Below are positions 26,315 through 37,111 of a DNA stretch of 44,954 nt, piece by piece. The stretch's first letter is position 1. Each line of letters begins with the position of its first letter. The notes under the pieces were generated by a model. It ran no database searches. It was not told the DNA's origin and saw nothing but the letters and a program-made list of their open reading frames with translations. Source of the DNA: Myxococcales bacterium (lineage in GTDB: Bacteria > Myxococcota_A > Polyangia > Fen-1088); the NCBI GenBank assembly GCA_003157775.1, contig PMKP01000190.1, forward strand, positions 1 through 44,954. Reading direction: 5' to 3'. A program made the translations under genes and the position numbers.

Positions 26315-27039
26315 TGGGTTCTTCCGATGCCGATCCGATTGACCCCCTGAGCGCGGAGGCCGATACTCGCCTAGCCGTGGCAACCAACGATCCCTCGCTC
26401 CTTCTGGTGCGAATCTACTTGCGCTACCCTGATTTGGACACGTTCGTGCTGCGCTTTGCGCCCAACGTGACCAGGGGCGGTGTTTTCTTGGCCAGCCGCA
26501 AACCTCGGCCCGTCGGCGAGGTCATCCGTTTCGAGATCTCGCTTGCGCAGGGACCTCCCCTGCTGTGGGGCACAGGCCGCGTAACCTGGGTGCGCGAGTT
26601 CAATCCGGCGGAGCCGCACCGAGCCCATGGCATGGGAGTGCAGTTCACTTTCGTCGACCCCGAGTGCCGACCACTTCTGGATCGTTTGCTGGCGACGAAA
26701 AACGCCGCACGACCTACGCCGGTCAGCGGCGTGCCCATCATCGTGCCCCGGCAGCCCAGCAGACCGTCTCCCGCTACCAGCGACCAAGTGAAATCACCCA
26801 GCCCCGAAGACCCTGGCGAATGGGCAGACGACGCTTCGGTGCGACGGGCATCGGATCGCGCCCGCATGCTGGCAGGCGGCGCAGACGAGTTGGAATCCCT
26901 CTTGCAACGCACGCCCGACGAGCCCTCCACGCTGGAGCAGGCCCTGGCCGAATTGCCCCGCATGTTGTCGAATCGGCGCATGACCGCAGTGATGAGCACG
27001 GTGGACGACAAGGGTGGGAGCAAAGAGGGATCGACCTAG
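26314..27039 (+). CDS. PilZ-like protein of the TIGR02266 type
   Basis: A 241-residue protein with an N-terminal PilZ-like domain (residues 25-130): FVLRFAPNVTRGGVFLASRK, where the motif appears as NVTRGG rather than DxSxxG, then ILWGTG-type strands and MGVQFTFVDPECRPLLDRLL. This resembles the myxobacterial paralogous domain TIGR02266. The usual Arg motif is not evident, so c-di-GMP binding is uncertain. The rest is disordered (Pro/Ser-rich) with an acidic helix near the end. Start and upstream tatD stop overlap in TGATG. It is convergent with murJ. Confidence 0.78.
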   Translation: MGSSDADPIDPLSAEADTRLAVATNDPSLLLVRIYLRYPDLDTFVLRFAPNVTRGGVFLASRKPRPVGEVIRFEISLAQGPPLLWGTGRVTWVREFNPAEPHRAHGMGVQFTFVDPECRPLLDRLLATKNAARPTPVSGVPIIVPRQPSRPSPATSDQVKSPSPEDPGEWADDASVRRASDRARMLAGGADELESLLQRTPDEPSTLEQALAELPRMLSNRRMTAVMSTVDDKGGSKEGST

Positions 27040-28731
<1,692 letters not shown>

Positions 28732-28825
28732 CACGCGATGCTGGCTACGTTGGCACCCAGCAGATCTGGGTCACCACCGCGGCGCCTAGAACCTCGACGT
28801 CGGTACGGCGCTATTCTATTCGGCG

Positions 28826-29161
28826 CTATTGGCAGGCTGCCGCCGTCGGGTTCGCCGTGCAGCAAGTCTGGAATTTGGCAACCTGCGTCGGACAAGCGGT
28901 TTCGGTAGCGGTTTCGGTAGCGGTCAAATCTACATTGCCGCTGGAGTCGCACTTCTCATTCGAAAACATGCAGTTCAGTATTGCCTGGTACTGGCTTCCG
29001 CAAGCCGAGGCCAACGCAGCCTGGCAGGAGCTAATATCCGCCGCCGTGGGTGCAGTCTCCTGCGAGCATTTGCCCTTCTCTGAGCACGAGGCATCGCCGC
29101 TGCCGCAGCCGGAGAATGCCATCGCAGTAACGGTGATCATTGCAAGAAGAAGCTTGTGCAT
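28826..29161 (-). CDS. Small Cys-rich lipoprotein
   Basis: A 111-residue protein with a signal peptide and lipobox (MHKLLLAMITVTAMAFSGC, Cys19), so it is probably an outer-membrane lipoprotein. The mature part has nine or more Cys, for example CSEKGKC, CGSQYQAILNC and FQTCC, likely in disulphides. The tail includes TATETATETA from a 12-bp tandem repeat. ATG 29161 has a GGAGGG site upstream. No function is recognised; such small Cys-rich lipoproteins are frequent in Myxococcota. Confidence 0.8.
   Translation of the reverse strand: MHKLLLAMITVTAMAFSGCGSGDASCSEKGKCSQETAPTAADISSCQAALASACGSQYQAILNCMFSNEKCDSSGNVDLTATETATETACPTQVAKFQTCCTANPTAAACQ
28896..28924. repeat. 12-bp tandem repeat within the lipoprotein gene
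   Basis: The unit GCGGTTTCGGTA occurs at 28896-28907 and 28908-28919, with a partial third copy to 28924. In the protein it gives the Thr/Ala/Glu repeat near the C-terminus, so length variation between strains is plausible. Confidence 0.85.
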
Positions 29162-29196
29162 TTCGTGTCCCTCCAAGTTTCGCCAGGGTAAAATTG

Positions 29197-29210
29197 GTCT
29201 GGTTCCAGAC
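29197..29210. promoter_or_regulatory. Inverted repeat in the leader of the Cys-rich lipoprotein gene
   Basis: GTCTGG and CCAGAC, separated by two bases, lie 36 bases ahead of the start codon. They could be an mRNA hairpin or an operator. A possible promoter lies further upstream on the minus strand (TTGCGC, 17 bases, TAGTGT), but it is weak. Confidence 0.4.
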
Positions 29211-29344
29211 AACGGGACGCACACTACTCTACCGGGGAAAGCAGCGCAAGAAGGTGTGTGCTGACCGCCCATCAAATGGATGGTGAAGGAACTGCACACA
29301 ACCTCAACGCCGGGGCGGCGCCGTGCGATGGCCGCAGGTCGTAC

Positions 29345-32317
29345 CTACGGTCGCCGGCCGGTGCGCAACGAAAGCGGCGCCGTGTCCGCGTCCTTCGCGT
29401 CCACCACCAGGGCCAGGCCAAGCTGCTCACGCAGGTCGAGGTGCTGGGTGGTCACGCTCCAGCGCGCGAGCCCGAGGATGGCCTCCTCGGGTCGTGCGTG
29501 GCGCGCGCGCGCCTCTTTCACCAGCTCGCGTGCCGCGGCCACCACGTCGCCGCAGGCGATCAACCCAGCTCGGTTTGCGTTCTCCTCGGCGGCGGCAGCC
29601 CAGGCGTGAAGGTCTATCGATGCGGGATCGCTTATCAACTGCTCCACCGCCGAGTTCATCGATATCAGTTGCGCTTGCGGCAATGCCTTGTGCAGGAAAG
29701 CGACATACTTGCGCACCGCAACCGCGTCGGTGTCGGGCAAATCGAACTCGGGCCTCAGCAGCTTGATCGCCGCAGCCAAAATGACCCGCAGCTCGCTCTG
29801 CGTCGGCACCACCTGTGGCCACAGCAGGAACTGATCGGCGCGCAGGCCCACCAGTTTCTTTGCCAGCCGGAAAGCCAACTCGCGGTCGGTGCGGCCCGAC
29901 ACCAATCCCCGCCCGAGCACGAACGCCGGAAGCACCTGCTTGCCTTCCAGCAGGATCACCAAGTCGATCTCGTCGGGCGCGGTCGGGGGAACGTAGACCG
30001 CGGGCAGGGCCACGCCGATGAGCCGGCTGACGTATGCCAAGATCTGTGACACCGACGAGTTGTCCCTGGTCAGATCCACGCGTTGGCTGATGTCGAGCCC
30101 GCAGGCTTGCGGCTCTTTGGCCCGCGACATGGTGACGCCCCCGCTGACTGCGGCCAGCACCTGGGAAATGCGCCGGTCTTGCTCTGGGCTGCACACCCAG
30201 CCCTGCCACAGACCCTCGCTCAACCCGGCTTTGGCCAAGGGCACGCCCGGCAAGGCGTGCTGGCCGTAGAATGCCTTCTCCTGCGCATTTGCTTTCATCA
30301 GCGCGCAAAGCGCCGCGCAAGCACAGAAAGCGCGGTCGTAGCGTTGATGCTCGCTGTACAGTCGGGCCAAGGCCCGGATCTGCTTGGCGGCTCCCTCGGC
30401 ATCGCTGGCTGCCGCCAGGAAATGCTCCCGCGTCTTGACTGCCCCGGCAAGCCCTTCCGCTCCCTGGGCTTCGTACACCTCGACCAGCGCCTCGCGCTGT
30501 TTGTTGTCGTCCGGGGCCAGCGACACACATACCTCATAGGCTGCCGCCGCTGTCGCCAGGTCCGCCTGGCGAACCCGGGAGATTTCGGCCAGGCCGCGCC
30601 ACAGGGCAAGCAGCCAAGGTCGCTGGTGGTCGGGCGGAGAAGCGCCCAGACGCTTGATCATGTGCCGGTAGGCGCGCGCCAGCTCAGGCCAATCTTGGCG
30701 ACTGATGAGGATGCGCTCGATGCGCTCGAAGCTACGGTGATCCTCCGGGTCCACATCAAGCGCCTGATTGTACAGATCGACGGCCTCGACCGGGGATTCC
30801 AGCTCGTAGTTCAAGATATTGGCCATGGCGACCAGGTAGCGAGCCTTGTCCTTGCCCGACTCGGTCTTGGCGAGCTGGTCCAGCACCTCCACCGCGCGCA
30901 CCCACTGCTCTGCAAGCGTGTAAATCTCCATCAGCTCGTGCAGCGTCTCGGGGTCATTGGGACGCAGCGCCAAGGCTTGCTCGAAGGTCTCCTGGGCAGC
31001 CTTCTGGTCGTTCAATTCCTCACGTTGCAGGCCTCCGATGCGGCACAGAATCTCGAAGCTCTCATCGGGCGACCCGGCACCCGCGAGCAGCACACGATGC
31101 TGCTCCACAAGGGCTGCAGCGTCGTCCGGTCCCCGCCCTTCTATCTGGGAGTTGGCTTCGGCCAGCGCCTCGCGCAGGTCGGGTAGATCGGGCGCCAATT
31201 CGAGCGCCTTCATGAACGCGCCGGCGGCCGCGCTTGCGTCTCCCAGCGCCATGTGGGCTTGGCCGAGAGCCATGAGGTGCTCGGCCCGATCAACCGCGGT
31301 CAACTTGGCTTCAGCCTGGACGAGAACCAGGGGCACCGTGGTACGGACGTCCTGCCACCATTCTTGGGTCTGCGCGAGCTGCGACCAACAGAGCAGCGTC
31401 GGCAAATACCCAGGCTCAGCCGCGTACGCGCGCCGGTAGTTGACCCGCGCCCGTTCCACATCGCCGGTCATCTGGGCTGACCAGCCCGCCCGTTGCCAAA
31501 GCCGTGCCCGGGGTTCAAAGGTCTGTTCAGCCGCCTCGGCCAATGCCTCGAGCAACGGCAATGCGGCAGCCCAATCCTTGCGCCCCCACGCAATCTCGGC
31601 CATCACAGCCGTGGCTTGCGGATGGCCGGGGGAAAGCTCGAGCACGCGGCGGTACTGTTCCGCGGCCCCATCCACATCGTCGAGCCGGCTGCGGTAGATC
31701 TCCGCGGCGTCAAAGGCAAACTGAACCCGCGCCAGGGGATCAGATGTATTGGCTGATGCGGACGCCAGATAGGCCGCCGCGCGTGGCCAGTCGCCGCGCC
31801 GGCCATGCAACGCGACCAGCGAACGCAAGGCCGCGGGGTTGGCGGGATCGGCCGCGATGGCGGCTTCCAGCGACTGTTCGGCCGCCGCCGAATCGTCGAG
31901 ATCCTGCTGGTACCAGCCCGCTATGGCCACCAGCATGTCGGCGCGCTTGGACTCCGGCGCCATCTCGGCCACTAGGCCGTTGCATTCGGCCAGCAAGTCC
32001 TGCCAGCGGTTGTGCGTGGCGGCCATGCGCGCCAGAGCCGTGGCCAACTCCTGATTCGACGGGTCTTCCTGAAACGCAGCCAGGAAGGTGATGAATGCGC
32101 GGTCTGGGTCGGCCAGATTGGTCTCGAAGATCTGCGCGGCGCGCATCAGGCAGAGTGCTCGGCCGGCAGCGTCCTTCTGACTCTCGGTGCGCTCGATAAG
32201 CAGGCCAGCCAGGTCTTCCCAGCGCTGCTCGCGCACATAGCTCTGCTCGAGCCGATGGAATTCGTCGGCCCGCTCTGCGTCCTCTGGCATTTCGTCATCG
32301 AGCGCGTCGCTGCGCAT
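29345..32317 (-). CDS. Large TPR-repeat protein of unknown function
   Basis: A 990-residue protein without a signal peptide. Most of it is tetratricopeptide-type helical repeats, for example LYNQALDVDPEDHRSFERIE and YRRVLELSPGHPQATAVMAE, with Pro-Asn/Asp-Pro turns at regular spacing. From about residue 690 a non-repeat domain begins (QGWVCSPEQDRRISQVLAAV onwards), with IDLVILLEGKQVLPAFVLGR and a helical end. Start ATG has a GGGAGG site upstream. It is divergent from the slipin gene. It may be a cytosolic scaffold; a partner is not shown. Confidence 0.85.
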   Translation of the reverse strand: MRSDALDDEMPEDAERADEFHRLEQSYVREQRWEDLAGLLIERTESQKDAAGRALCLMRAAQIFETNLADPDRAFITFLAAFQEDPSNQELATALARMAATHNRWQDLLAECNGLVAEMAPESKRADMLVAIAGWYQQDLDDSAAAEQSLEAAIAADPANPAALRSLVALHGRRGDWPRAAAYLASASANTSDPLARVQFAFDAAEIYRSRLDDVDGAAEQYRRVLELSPGHPQATAVMAEIAWGRKDWAAALPLLEALAEAAEQTFEPRARLWQRAGWSAQMTGDVERARVNYRRAYAAEPGYLPTLLCWSQLAQTQEWWQDVRTTVPLVLVQAEAKLTAVDRAEHLMALGQAHMALGDASAAAGAFMKALELAPDLPDLREALAEANSQIEGRGPDDAAALVEQHRVLLAGAGSPDESFEILCRIGGLQREELNDQKAAQETFEQALALRPNDPETLHELMEIYTLAEQWVRAVEVLDQLAKTESGKDKARYLVAMANILNYELESPVEAVDLYNQALDVDPEDHRSFERIERILISRQDWPELARAYRHMIKRLGASPPDHQRPWLLALWRGLAEISRVRQADLATAAAAYEVCVSLAPDDNKQREALVEVYEAQGAEGLAGAVKTREHFLAAASDAEGAAKQIRALARLYSEHQRYDRAFCACAALCALMKANAQEKAFYGQHALPGVPLAKAGLSEGLWQGWVCSPEQDRRISQVLAAVSGGVTMSRAKEPQACGLDISQRVDLTRDNSSVSQILAYVSRLIGVALPAVYVPPTAPDEIDLVILLEGKQVLPAFVLGRGLVSGRTDRELAFRLAKKLVGLRADQFLLWPQVVPTQSELRVILAAAIKLLRPEFDLPDTDAVAVRKYVAFLHKALPQAQLISMNSAVEQLISDPASIDLHAWAAAAEENANRAGLIACGDVVAAARELVKEARARHARPEEAILGLARWSVTTQHLDLREQLGLALVVDAKDADTAPLSLRTGRRP

Positions 32318-32368
32318 GTCGCCTCCCTGCGAAACTCGACTAGGCCAGCCCCGCGAAATAGTGGCGAA

Positions 32369-32397
32369 AGACTAGTCGCGACGGTGGGCAAGGTCAA
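32369..32397 (-). promoter_or_regulatory. Possible promoter for the TPR-protein gene
   Basis: On the minus strand TTGACC (complement at 32392-32397) is followed 17 bases later by TAGTCT (32369-32374). The -10 matches three of six, so this is tentative. The gene start is about 50 bases downstream. Confidence 0.3.
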
Positions 32398-32464
32398 ACA
32401 CAGTTGTATCCTACGACACCGCCCGCCTAGCTGTGTCAGAATTACCTCTGCGAAGGAGCGCAGC

Positions 32465-33331
32465 ATGGAAACTTTACTCGTGGGATTTCTTGTCCTTACC
32501 GGCATCTCTTTGCTGACCGGGGTGCGCGTGCTGCGCGAGTATGAGCGCGGCGTGGTGTTTCGCCTGGGGCGCGCCCGCAAGAGCCTGGCCGGCCCGGGCC
32601 TGGTCATGCTGCTGCCGTTTGGCATCGATCGCGCGCGCATCGTGGACACCCGAATTCAGGCCATCCAGATTCCGCCCCAGGAAGTCATCACCCGTGACAA
32701 CATCTCGATCGTTGTCAGCGCAGTGGTCTACGCCAACGTCGCGTCCCCACGCCACGCCATCTTGGAGGTAGAGGAGTTCTTGCCTGCCACCTTGCAGCTC
32801 GCGGCCACCACCTTGCGCGCGGTGGTTGGCAAGCTGGAGCTGGACGACATCCTTTCCAACCGGGAAGGCATCAACTCCGAGGTGCGAAACATCCTGGACA
32901 CCCGCACCGAGCAATGGGGGGTTGAGATCACGGCAGTGGAGCTGAAAGATATCGAGCTGCCCCAGGAGATGAAGCGGGCCATGGCCCGTCAGGCCGAGGC
33001 CGAGCGCGAACGCCGCGCCAAGGTCATTGCCGCCGGCGGCGAGGTGCAAGCCGCCGCCCAACTCGCCGAAGCCGCGCGCATGATCGCGTCCACGCCGGGC
33101 GCGCTGCAACTGCGGCTCTACCAGACCCTGGTGGAGGTCTCGGCCGAGGCACGCTCGACCATCGTGTTCCCTGTGCCCATCGACATAATGGGAACCGGCG
33201 GCGCGCCGGGGCTGACCCAGGCCCAAATCCAAACCATGATGCAAAGTGCGGTCGCGCTGGCCTCATCCCAGGAGAACCGCCGGCTTGCCGATGCCGACGC
33301 CGAAAAAACCGGCAAGCTACCCGGGCGCTGA
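32465..33331 (+). CDS. Slipin-type SPFH/band 7 membrane protein
   Basis: A 288-residue stomatin-like protein that would sit in the inner membrane with its SPFH domain forming oligomers. One N-terminal TM segment (LLVGFLVLTGISLLTGVRVL) is followed by YERGVVFRLGRARKSLAGPG, the slipin signature, and by IPPQEVITRDNISIVVSAVV. The C-terminal helix is rich in Glu and Ala (AEAERERRAKVIAAGGEVQA). ATG 32465 with AGGAG at 32453-32457 is clear; the open frame extends far upstream to 32012 without other evidence. No NfeD partner is visible nearby. It is convergent with purC. Confidence 0.9.
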   Translation: METLLVGFLVLTGISLLTGVRVLREYERGVVFRLGRARKSLAGPGLVMLLPFGIDRARIVDTRIQAIQIPPQEVITRDNISIVVSAVVYANVASPRHAILEVEEFLPATLQLAATTLRAVVGKLELDDILSNREGINSEVRNILDTRTEQWGVEITAVELKDIELPQEMKRAMARQAEAERERRAKVIAAGGEVQAAAQLAEAARMIASTPGALQLRLYQTLVEVSAEARSTIVFPVPIDIMGTGGAPGLTQAQIQTMMQSAVALASSQENRRLADADAEKTGKLPGR

Positions 33332-33386
33332 GCCCCCTCTGCGCCCTCCCCTCTCTCCTCGGTGTCCTCAGCCACGTTCTGCGCGG

Positions 33387-34349
33387 CTACTTGATCCCCA
33401 AGTTTCTCCGAATCCTGCCGGCAGGCTCCTCGAAGTCCGGCACGAAACCCCGCCCAGTGATGAGCTCATAAAGCGCGATGTAGCGGCGGGCCGCTTCGCA
33501 GCGGACCTCGTCGGCAAGCGGGGGCGGCGGTCCGTCGCCCCGGTAGCCCTGATCGGCCAGCACGCGACGCAGGTACTCCTTGTCCAGCCCGCGCGGCTCG
33601 TCGCCCCGCTCGAAACGCACCTGGTAGTCGTCGGCATACCAGTAGCGCGAACTGTCGGGGGTGTGGACCTCGTCGATGAAGCAAAGGCCGCCGTCAACCC
33701 GCCGGCCGATCTCGTATTTCGTGTCGACCAGGATGAGACCGCGCTGGGCCGCGAGACTCTGACCAAAGGCGAAGATGCGCGCGCACATCTCGGCCGCCCG
33801 GTCGAAGTCGTCGGCTGACAGCACACCCGACGCCAGAATCTCCTCGCGCGACATCGACTGGTCGTGCCCGCCCTTGGCCGCCTTGGTGGATGGCGTGAGG
33901 ATGGGCTTGTCCAGCTTCTGGTTCTTGCGCATGCCATCGGGCAACTTGTGCCCACAGAAGAGGCGGCCACCCCGTTCATAGTGGTACCAGATCGATGTCG
34001 TGGTCACGCCCGTCAGATACGCGCGCATGACGAACTCCACCGGCAAGAGCTCGCACTCGGCAGCCACCATGACGGTCGGGTCAGGCACCGAAAGCACGTG
34101 ATTGGATGCGATCTGCTTGGTCGCCTCGAACCAATAGGCCGCGATCTGGTTGAGCACCTGGCCCTTGAAGGGAATAGTGCCCAGCACCACATCAAAAGCG
34201 CTGATTCGGTCGGTCACCACGATGGTGCGCTGGCCGTTCTTGCTGTAGCAGTCACGAACCTTGCCGACGTACTTGCTGCCCAGCTCGGGGAAATCCGTCT
34301 TCTCCAGGGTCTTGGCAAGCTGTGCTCGAATAAGCTCATTGGAAACCAT
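33387..34349 (-). CDS. purC: Phosphoribosylaminoimidazole-succinocarboxamide synthase
   Basis: PurC condenses CAIR with aspartate using ATP in purine synthesis. The 320-residue protein has [20 protein letters not shown] at the start, [33 protein letters not shown]-type ([14 protein letters not shown]) and the ATP/substrate region [20 protein letters not shown], then [15 protein letters not shown]. It is longer than the approximately 240-residue E. coli form, like eukaryotic-type SAICAR synthases. It is downstream of purB in the same direction with 19 bases between. Confidence 0.96.
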   Translation of the reverse strand: MVSNELIRAQLAKTLEKTDFPELGSKYVGKVRDCYSKNGQRTIVVTDRISAFDVVLGTIPFKGQVLNQIAAYWFEATKQIASNHVLSVPDPTVMVAAECELLPVEFVMRAYLTGVTTTSIWYHYERGGRLFCGHKLPDGMRKNQKLDKPILTPSTKAAKGGHDQSMSREEILASGVLSADDFDRAAEMCARIFAFGQSLAAQRGLILVDTKYEIGRRVDGGLCFIDEVHTPDSSRYWYADDYQVRFERGDEPRGLDKEYLRRVLADQGYRGDGPPPPLADEVRCEAARRYIALYELITGRGFVPDFEEPAGRIRRNLGIK

Positions 34350-34368
34350 GGCGTGCCTCCCTCGGCTG

Positions 34369-35700
34369 TCAGCCGTCTAGGTCTCTTAGCGCTCGATCGA
34401 TGATGACGCCGCCCCAACGCAAATGGTGCTTGATATCGAACGCCTCATCCAAGTCAGCGGCGGTCAAATGGGCGGTGATCTCCGGATCGGCGCCCACCCT
34501 CTCGCGAAAGCTGGGCGCGGATCCAGGGGAACGCCCCAGCGCAGCCGATGCGGCCAGGGCGTGTTTCTGCACCAACTCGTATGCCATCTGGCGCGCCAAG
34601 CCTTTGCGCACAAGAGCCAGCATCACGCCCTCGCTGAAGAAAAGCCCGCCGGTCAGCTCCAGATTGTGGTGCATGCGTTGTTGGTTGACCACCAGGCCGT
34701 CGATCAAGGTGGCCGCCCGGCGCACCATGAAGTCAGCGATCCCCGTGGCATCCGGGCCGATCACCCGCTCCACCGACGAGTGCGAGATGTCACGCTCGTG
34801 CCAAAGCGCCACGTCCTCTAGGGCCGCGCCAGCATAGGCACGCAGCAGGCGCGCCAGCCCGCACAGGTTCTCAGAAAGGATCGGGTTCTTCTTGTGGGGC
34901 ATGGCGGACGAGCCCTTCTGTCGCTGACTGAAAGCCTCCATTGCCTCGCCCACCTCGGTCCGCTGCCAGTGTCTGATGGTGAGCGCGATGCGCTCGACCG
35001 CGGTGCCCAGCCGGGCCAAAGCCATGAAGTAGCCCGCGTGGCGATCGCGCGCCACGATCTGGGTGGGCACCACCTCCGGGTGCAGACCCAGGGCGCCCAG
35101 GGCACGAATCTCGATCTCCGGGTCCAAGCTGGCGTAGGTGCCGACCGCCCCGGCCAGCTTGCCGGCTGAAATCTCTTCGCGCGCTGCCACCAGCGCCCGT
35201 CGCGCGCGGCCGACCTCGCTGAAGAAGCTGGCGAACACCAGGCCAGCGGTGATGGGCTCAGCGTGGATGCCATGCGAGCGGCCGATCATAAGCGTGCTGC
35301 GATGCTGTTCGGCCTTGCGCGCGAGCGCCTGCATGAGCTGGTCGACGCCGACCACGATCTCATCGGCTGCCTGGCGCAGCAGGATGGCCAGGGACGCATC
35401 CAGCACGTCGGAAGATGTCATTCCCAGGTGGAGCCAACGCGCAGGCTCGCCCGCCAGTTCCTCGACATGGCTGAGGAATGCGATTACGTCGTGCTTGGTC
35501 TGCTCCTCGATTTCGACGATGCGCTCGGCCTGCAGCTTGCCAGCGGTCCGTTGGCGCACGCTCTCGGCCGTGCCCGCAGGCACGCGGCCCGCGGATTCCA
35601 TGGCCTCACAGGCTGCCAACTCCACCCGCAGCCAGGTTTCGTAACGGCGGGCATCAGACCACAATTCGGCCAGCGCGGGTCGCGTGTATCGTTCAATCAT
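34369..35700 (-). CDS. purB: Adenylosuccinate lyase
   Basis: PurB cleaves SAICAR and adenylosuccinate, releasing fumarate. The 443-residue sequence includes [13 protein letters not shown] with its catalytic region, [16 protein letters not shown] with the conserved His, and the fumarase/lyase signature [23 protein letters not shown] 35700 begins [16 protein letters not shown], the usual start of the short bacterial form; an in-frame start at 35754 adds 18 Arg-rich residues and is rejected. It is followed by purC, so the pair are probably cotranscribed, with the small membrane-protein gene 71 bases upstream. Confidence 0.96.
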   Translation of the reverse strand: MIERYTRPALAELWSDARRYETWLRVELAACEAMESAGRVPAGTAESVRQRTAGKLQAERIVEIEEQTKHDVIAFLSHVEELAGEPARWLHLGMTSSDVLDASLAILLRQAADEIVVGVDQLMQALARKAEQHRSTLMIGRSHGIHAEPITAGLVFASFFSEVGRARRALVAAREEISAGKLAGAVGTYASLDPEIEIRALGALGLHPEVVPTQIVARDRHAGYFMALARLGTAVERIALTIRHWQRTEVGEAMEAFSQRQKGSSAMPHKKNPILSENLCGLARLLRAYAGAALEDVALWHERDISHSSVERVIGPDATGIADFMVRRAATLIDGLVVNQQRMHHNLELTGGLFFSEGVMLALVRKGLARQMAYELVQKHALAASAALGRSPGSAPSFRERVGADPEITAHLTAADLDEAFDIKHHLRWGGVIIDRALRDLDG

Positions 35701-35771
35701 GTGGCAGTGCCGGGCAGAGCGTGTCCTTCTAGCGGATCGGCGCGAACGATTCAATGGAGTCCAACTTCGGC

Positions 35772-35987
35772 CTAACGCCCGATCGGAATCGCGCCCAGCC
35801 CCACCATGATGGCCAGTACCCCCACGGTGACGAACACGATGGCCCGGGCGGTGGCCCCGTTGAAGTAGCGCTGCGCCCCGCGTTCGCGCGCACCGCGAGG
35901 CCGGGCCAGCGCCTGGGCCACACCGCTCAGAACTAGAATGGCGCCGCTTAGCACGAAGAACTTCAGTCCAGCCTGCGCGGGGTTCAT
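35772..35987 (-). CDS. Small two-helix membrane protein
   Basis: A 71-residue protein with two predicted TM helices ([19 protein letters not shown] and [20 protein letters not shown]) separated by an Arg-rich loop. Its reading frame follows the codon bias of the region. No family is recognised. It lies upstream of purB on the same strand, 71 bases ahead, and next to a decayed aminotransferase gene. It may be a real gene; the short length keeps confidence moderate. Confidence 0.6.
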   Translation of the reverse strand: MNPAQAGLKFFVLSGAILVLSGVAQALARPRGARERGAQRYFNGATARAIVFVTVGVLAIMVGLGAIPIGR

Positions 35988-35989
35988 GT

Positions 35990-36288
35990 CTACCCCTCGA
36001 CCAACTGGCGACAGAGCACCTTCAGCCGCCGACTCAAGGCGCCAGGCTTGCCATCACCCAGCCCCAGCCCATCGACCCGAGTCACAGGCAGCCGGCTGCG
36101 CACCGAGCTGGTCAGAAAAGCCTCATCTGCCCGCGGGCGATCGTCAGGGCTCATGAACAAGACCTCATGACACGTGATGCCGTTTGCGCACGCCAATTGC
36201 CGCCAAAAAGGAAACCCCTGCCAAAGACCGGAACGGGGGCCATATCGGGCGGACCGAGCTGGCCGCCGAGGTGAACGCGGATTGACAT
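35990..36288 (-). pseudogene. Remnant of a class IV aminotransferase (BCAT or aminodeoxychorismate lyase type) with a large internal deletion
   Basis: From ATG 36288 one frame reads MSIRVHLGGQLGPPDMAPVP, then VFGRGFLFGG, which is the N-terminus of a PLP class IV transaminase (the usual FDRGFLxGD). After about codon 30 the match moves to another frame, which reads to 35990 with DRPRADEAFLTSSVRSRLPV, then TRVDGLGLGDGKPGALSRRL, the C-terminus of the same family. The middle, roughly 170 residues including the PLP lysine, is missing and the two parts are out of frame, so the gene is dead. Asp-to-Gly changes in the N-terminal motif fit decay. Branched-chain aminotransferase and PabC cannot be told apart. 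Confidence 0.78.
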
Positions 36289-36314
36289 CAAAGAAATGCC
36301 AAAGCTAGTACAAT
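36282..36314 (+). promoter_or_regulatory. Possible promoter for the PilZ gene at 36367
   Basis: TACAAT (36309-36314) is a five-of-six -10 match and would place the transcript start near 36321, ahead of the TTG start at 36367. A TTGACA at 36282-36287 lies 21 bases away, which is long for a sigma70 spacer. It overlaps the start of the dead aminotransferase on the other strand. Confidence 0.35.
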
Positions 36315-36351
36315 CATGGTAAGCAAACCACCGGTAGTCTCAGGCCCCTTC

Positions 36352-36369
36352 AGGAGGGGGTGCGCATTG
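36352..36369 (+). promoter_or_regulatory. Perfect Shine-Dalgarno deciding a TTG start
   Basis: AGGAGG at 36352-36357 lies nine bases ahead of TTG 36367. The upstream ATG 36316 has no ribosome site and would sit at or before the inferred transcript start, so TTG is preferred. Confidence 0.65.
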
Positions 36370-36987
36370 AACATTCTGCGTGTCCGCTGCAGAAGTGCTG
36401 AGGAGTTTCGCAGTTTCTACAACCCTGTTCATCCCGACGGCGGGATCTTCTGCCCGACTACCAAGCAGCTCGCGCCTGATGCCGAGGTGGTGGTCGAAAT
36501 CGTCTGCCATGCGCTGCCCAACCGGGTTTTTATCCGCGGCACGGTGGAGTCATGGCGACCGGCTCTGCCCCGGCTGCGCGTGCGAGCAGGTGCCATGGTC
36601 AAGTTTGCGACCGAAGAAGGGGCCAAACGCGACTTCGTGCTGGAGACCATCGATGGGCATCGCAAACCCACGCCGCGCCGACGGCACACGCGAATTCCCA
36701 TCGGCCTGCCGGTCAAGCTCCGCCTGGCCAGCGAGCCCGAGCCGGTGAACGCTGACCTCCGCGAGATCAGTGCCAACGGCGCGCTGGTCTACGCACCGAT
36801 AGTCCCGCCGCTCGGTACCGAAGTGGTCCTGGACTTGGTGCCACCTGGCGGCGTGGCGCCCATGGCCATCGCCGGGCGCGTGATCTATCACGCTGGTCCG
36901 GGTCAGAGCGGCCTCCGATTTGTTTTTCGTGAGGGTGGCGGTTCGCGCCGGTTGCGGGAGCTGGTACGTCGATTCAAGATTTCCTGA
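36367..36987 (+). CDS. PilZ-domain protein with an N-terminal PilZ-like half
   Basis: A 206-residue protein using TTG 36367. The first 100 residues (LNILRVRCRSAEEFRSFYNP, then FIRGTVESWRPALPRLRVRA) form a beta-rich region like the first half of a tandem PilZ protein, without the Arg motif. The second half has RRRHTRIPIGLPVKLRL (RxxxR), DLREISANGALVYAP (xxSxxG) and closing strands GLRFVFREGGG, which is a complete PilZ domain. It is followed 124 bases later by the pseudokinase gene in the same direction. A link between the two is plausible but not shown. Confidence 0.8.
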   Translation: MNILRVRCRSAEEFRSFYNPVHPDGGIFCPTTKQLAPDAEVVVEIVCHALPNRVFIRGTVESWRPALPRLRVRAGAMVKFATEEGAKRDFVLETIDGHRKPTPRRRHTRIPIGLPVKLRLASEPEPVNADLREISANGALVYAPIVPPLGTEVVLDLVPPGGVAPMAIAGRVIYHAGPGQSGLRFVFREGGGSRRLRELVRRFKIS

Positions 36988-37111
36988 GATTGGCGTTACA
37001 CAGCACAAGGTCGTTCATATCCGGACATGTGGGGAGATCGCCTCCGCAGCCCAGCTCACGGAAATTCCTATTACCTTCGATAGGGAAAGAGCCTGTAATA
37101 TCACTTCGCCC

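Noticed and set aside
30083-31186. A 367-residue plus-strand open frame
   Set aside because: Antisense to the TPR gene, whose repeats are unbroken across the region.
32012-32464. Upstream extension of the slipin open frame
   Set aside because: The open frame begins inside the opposite TPR gene. The real start has an AGGAG site and begins the TM segment.
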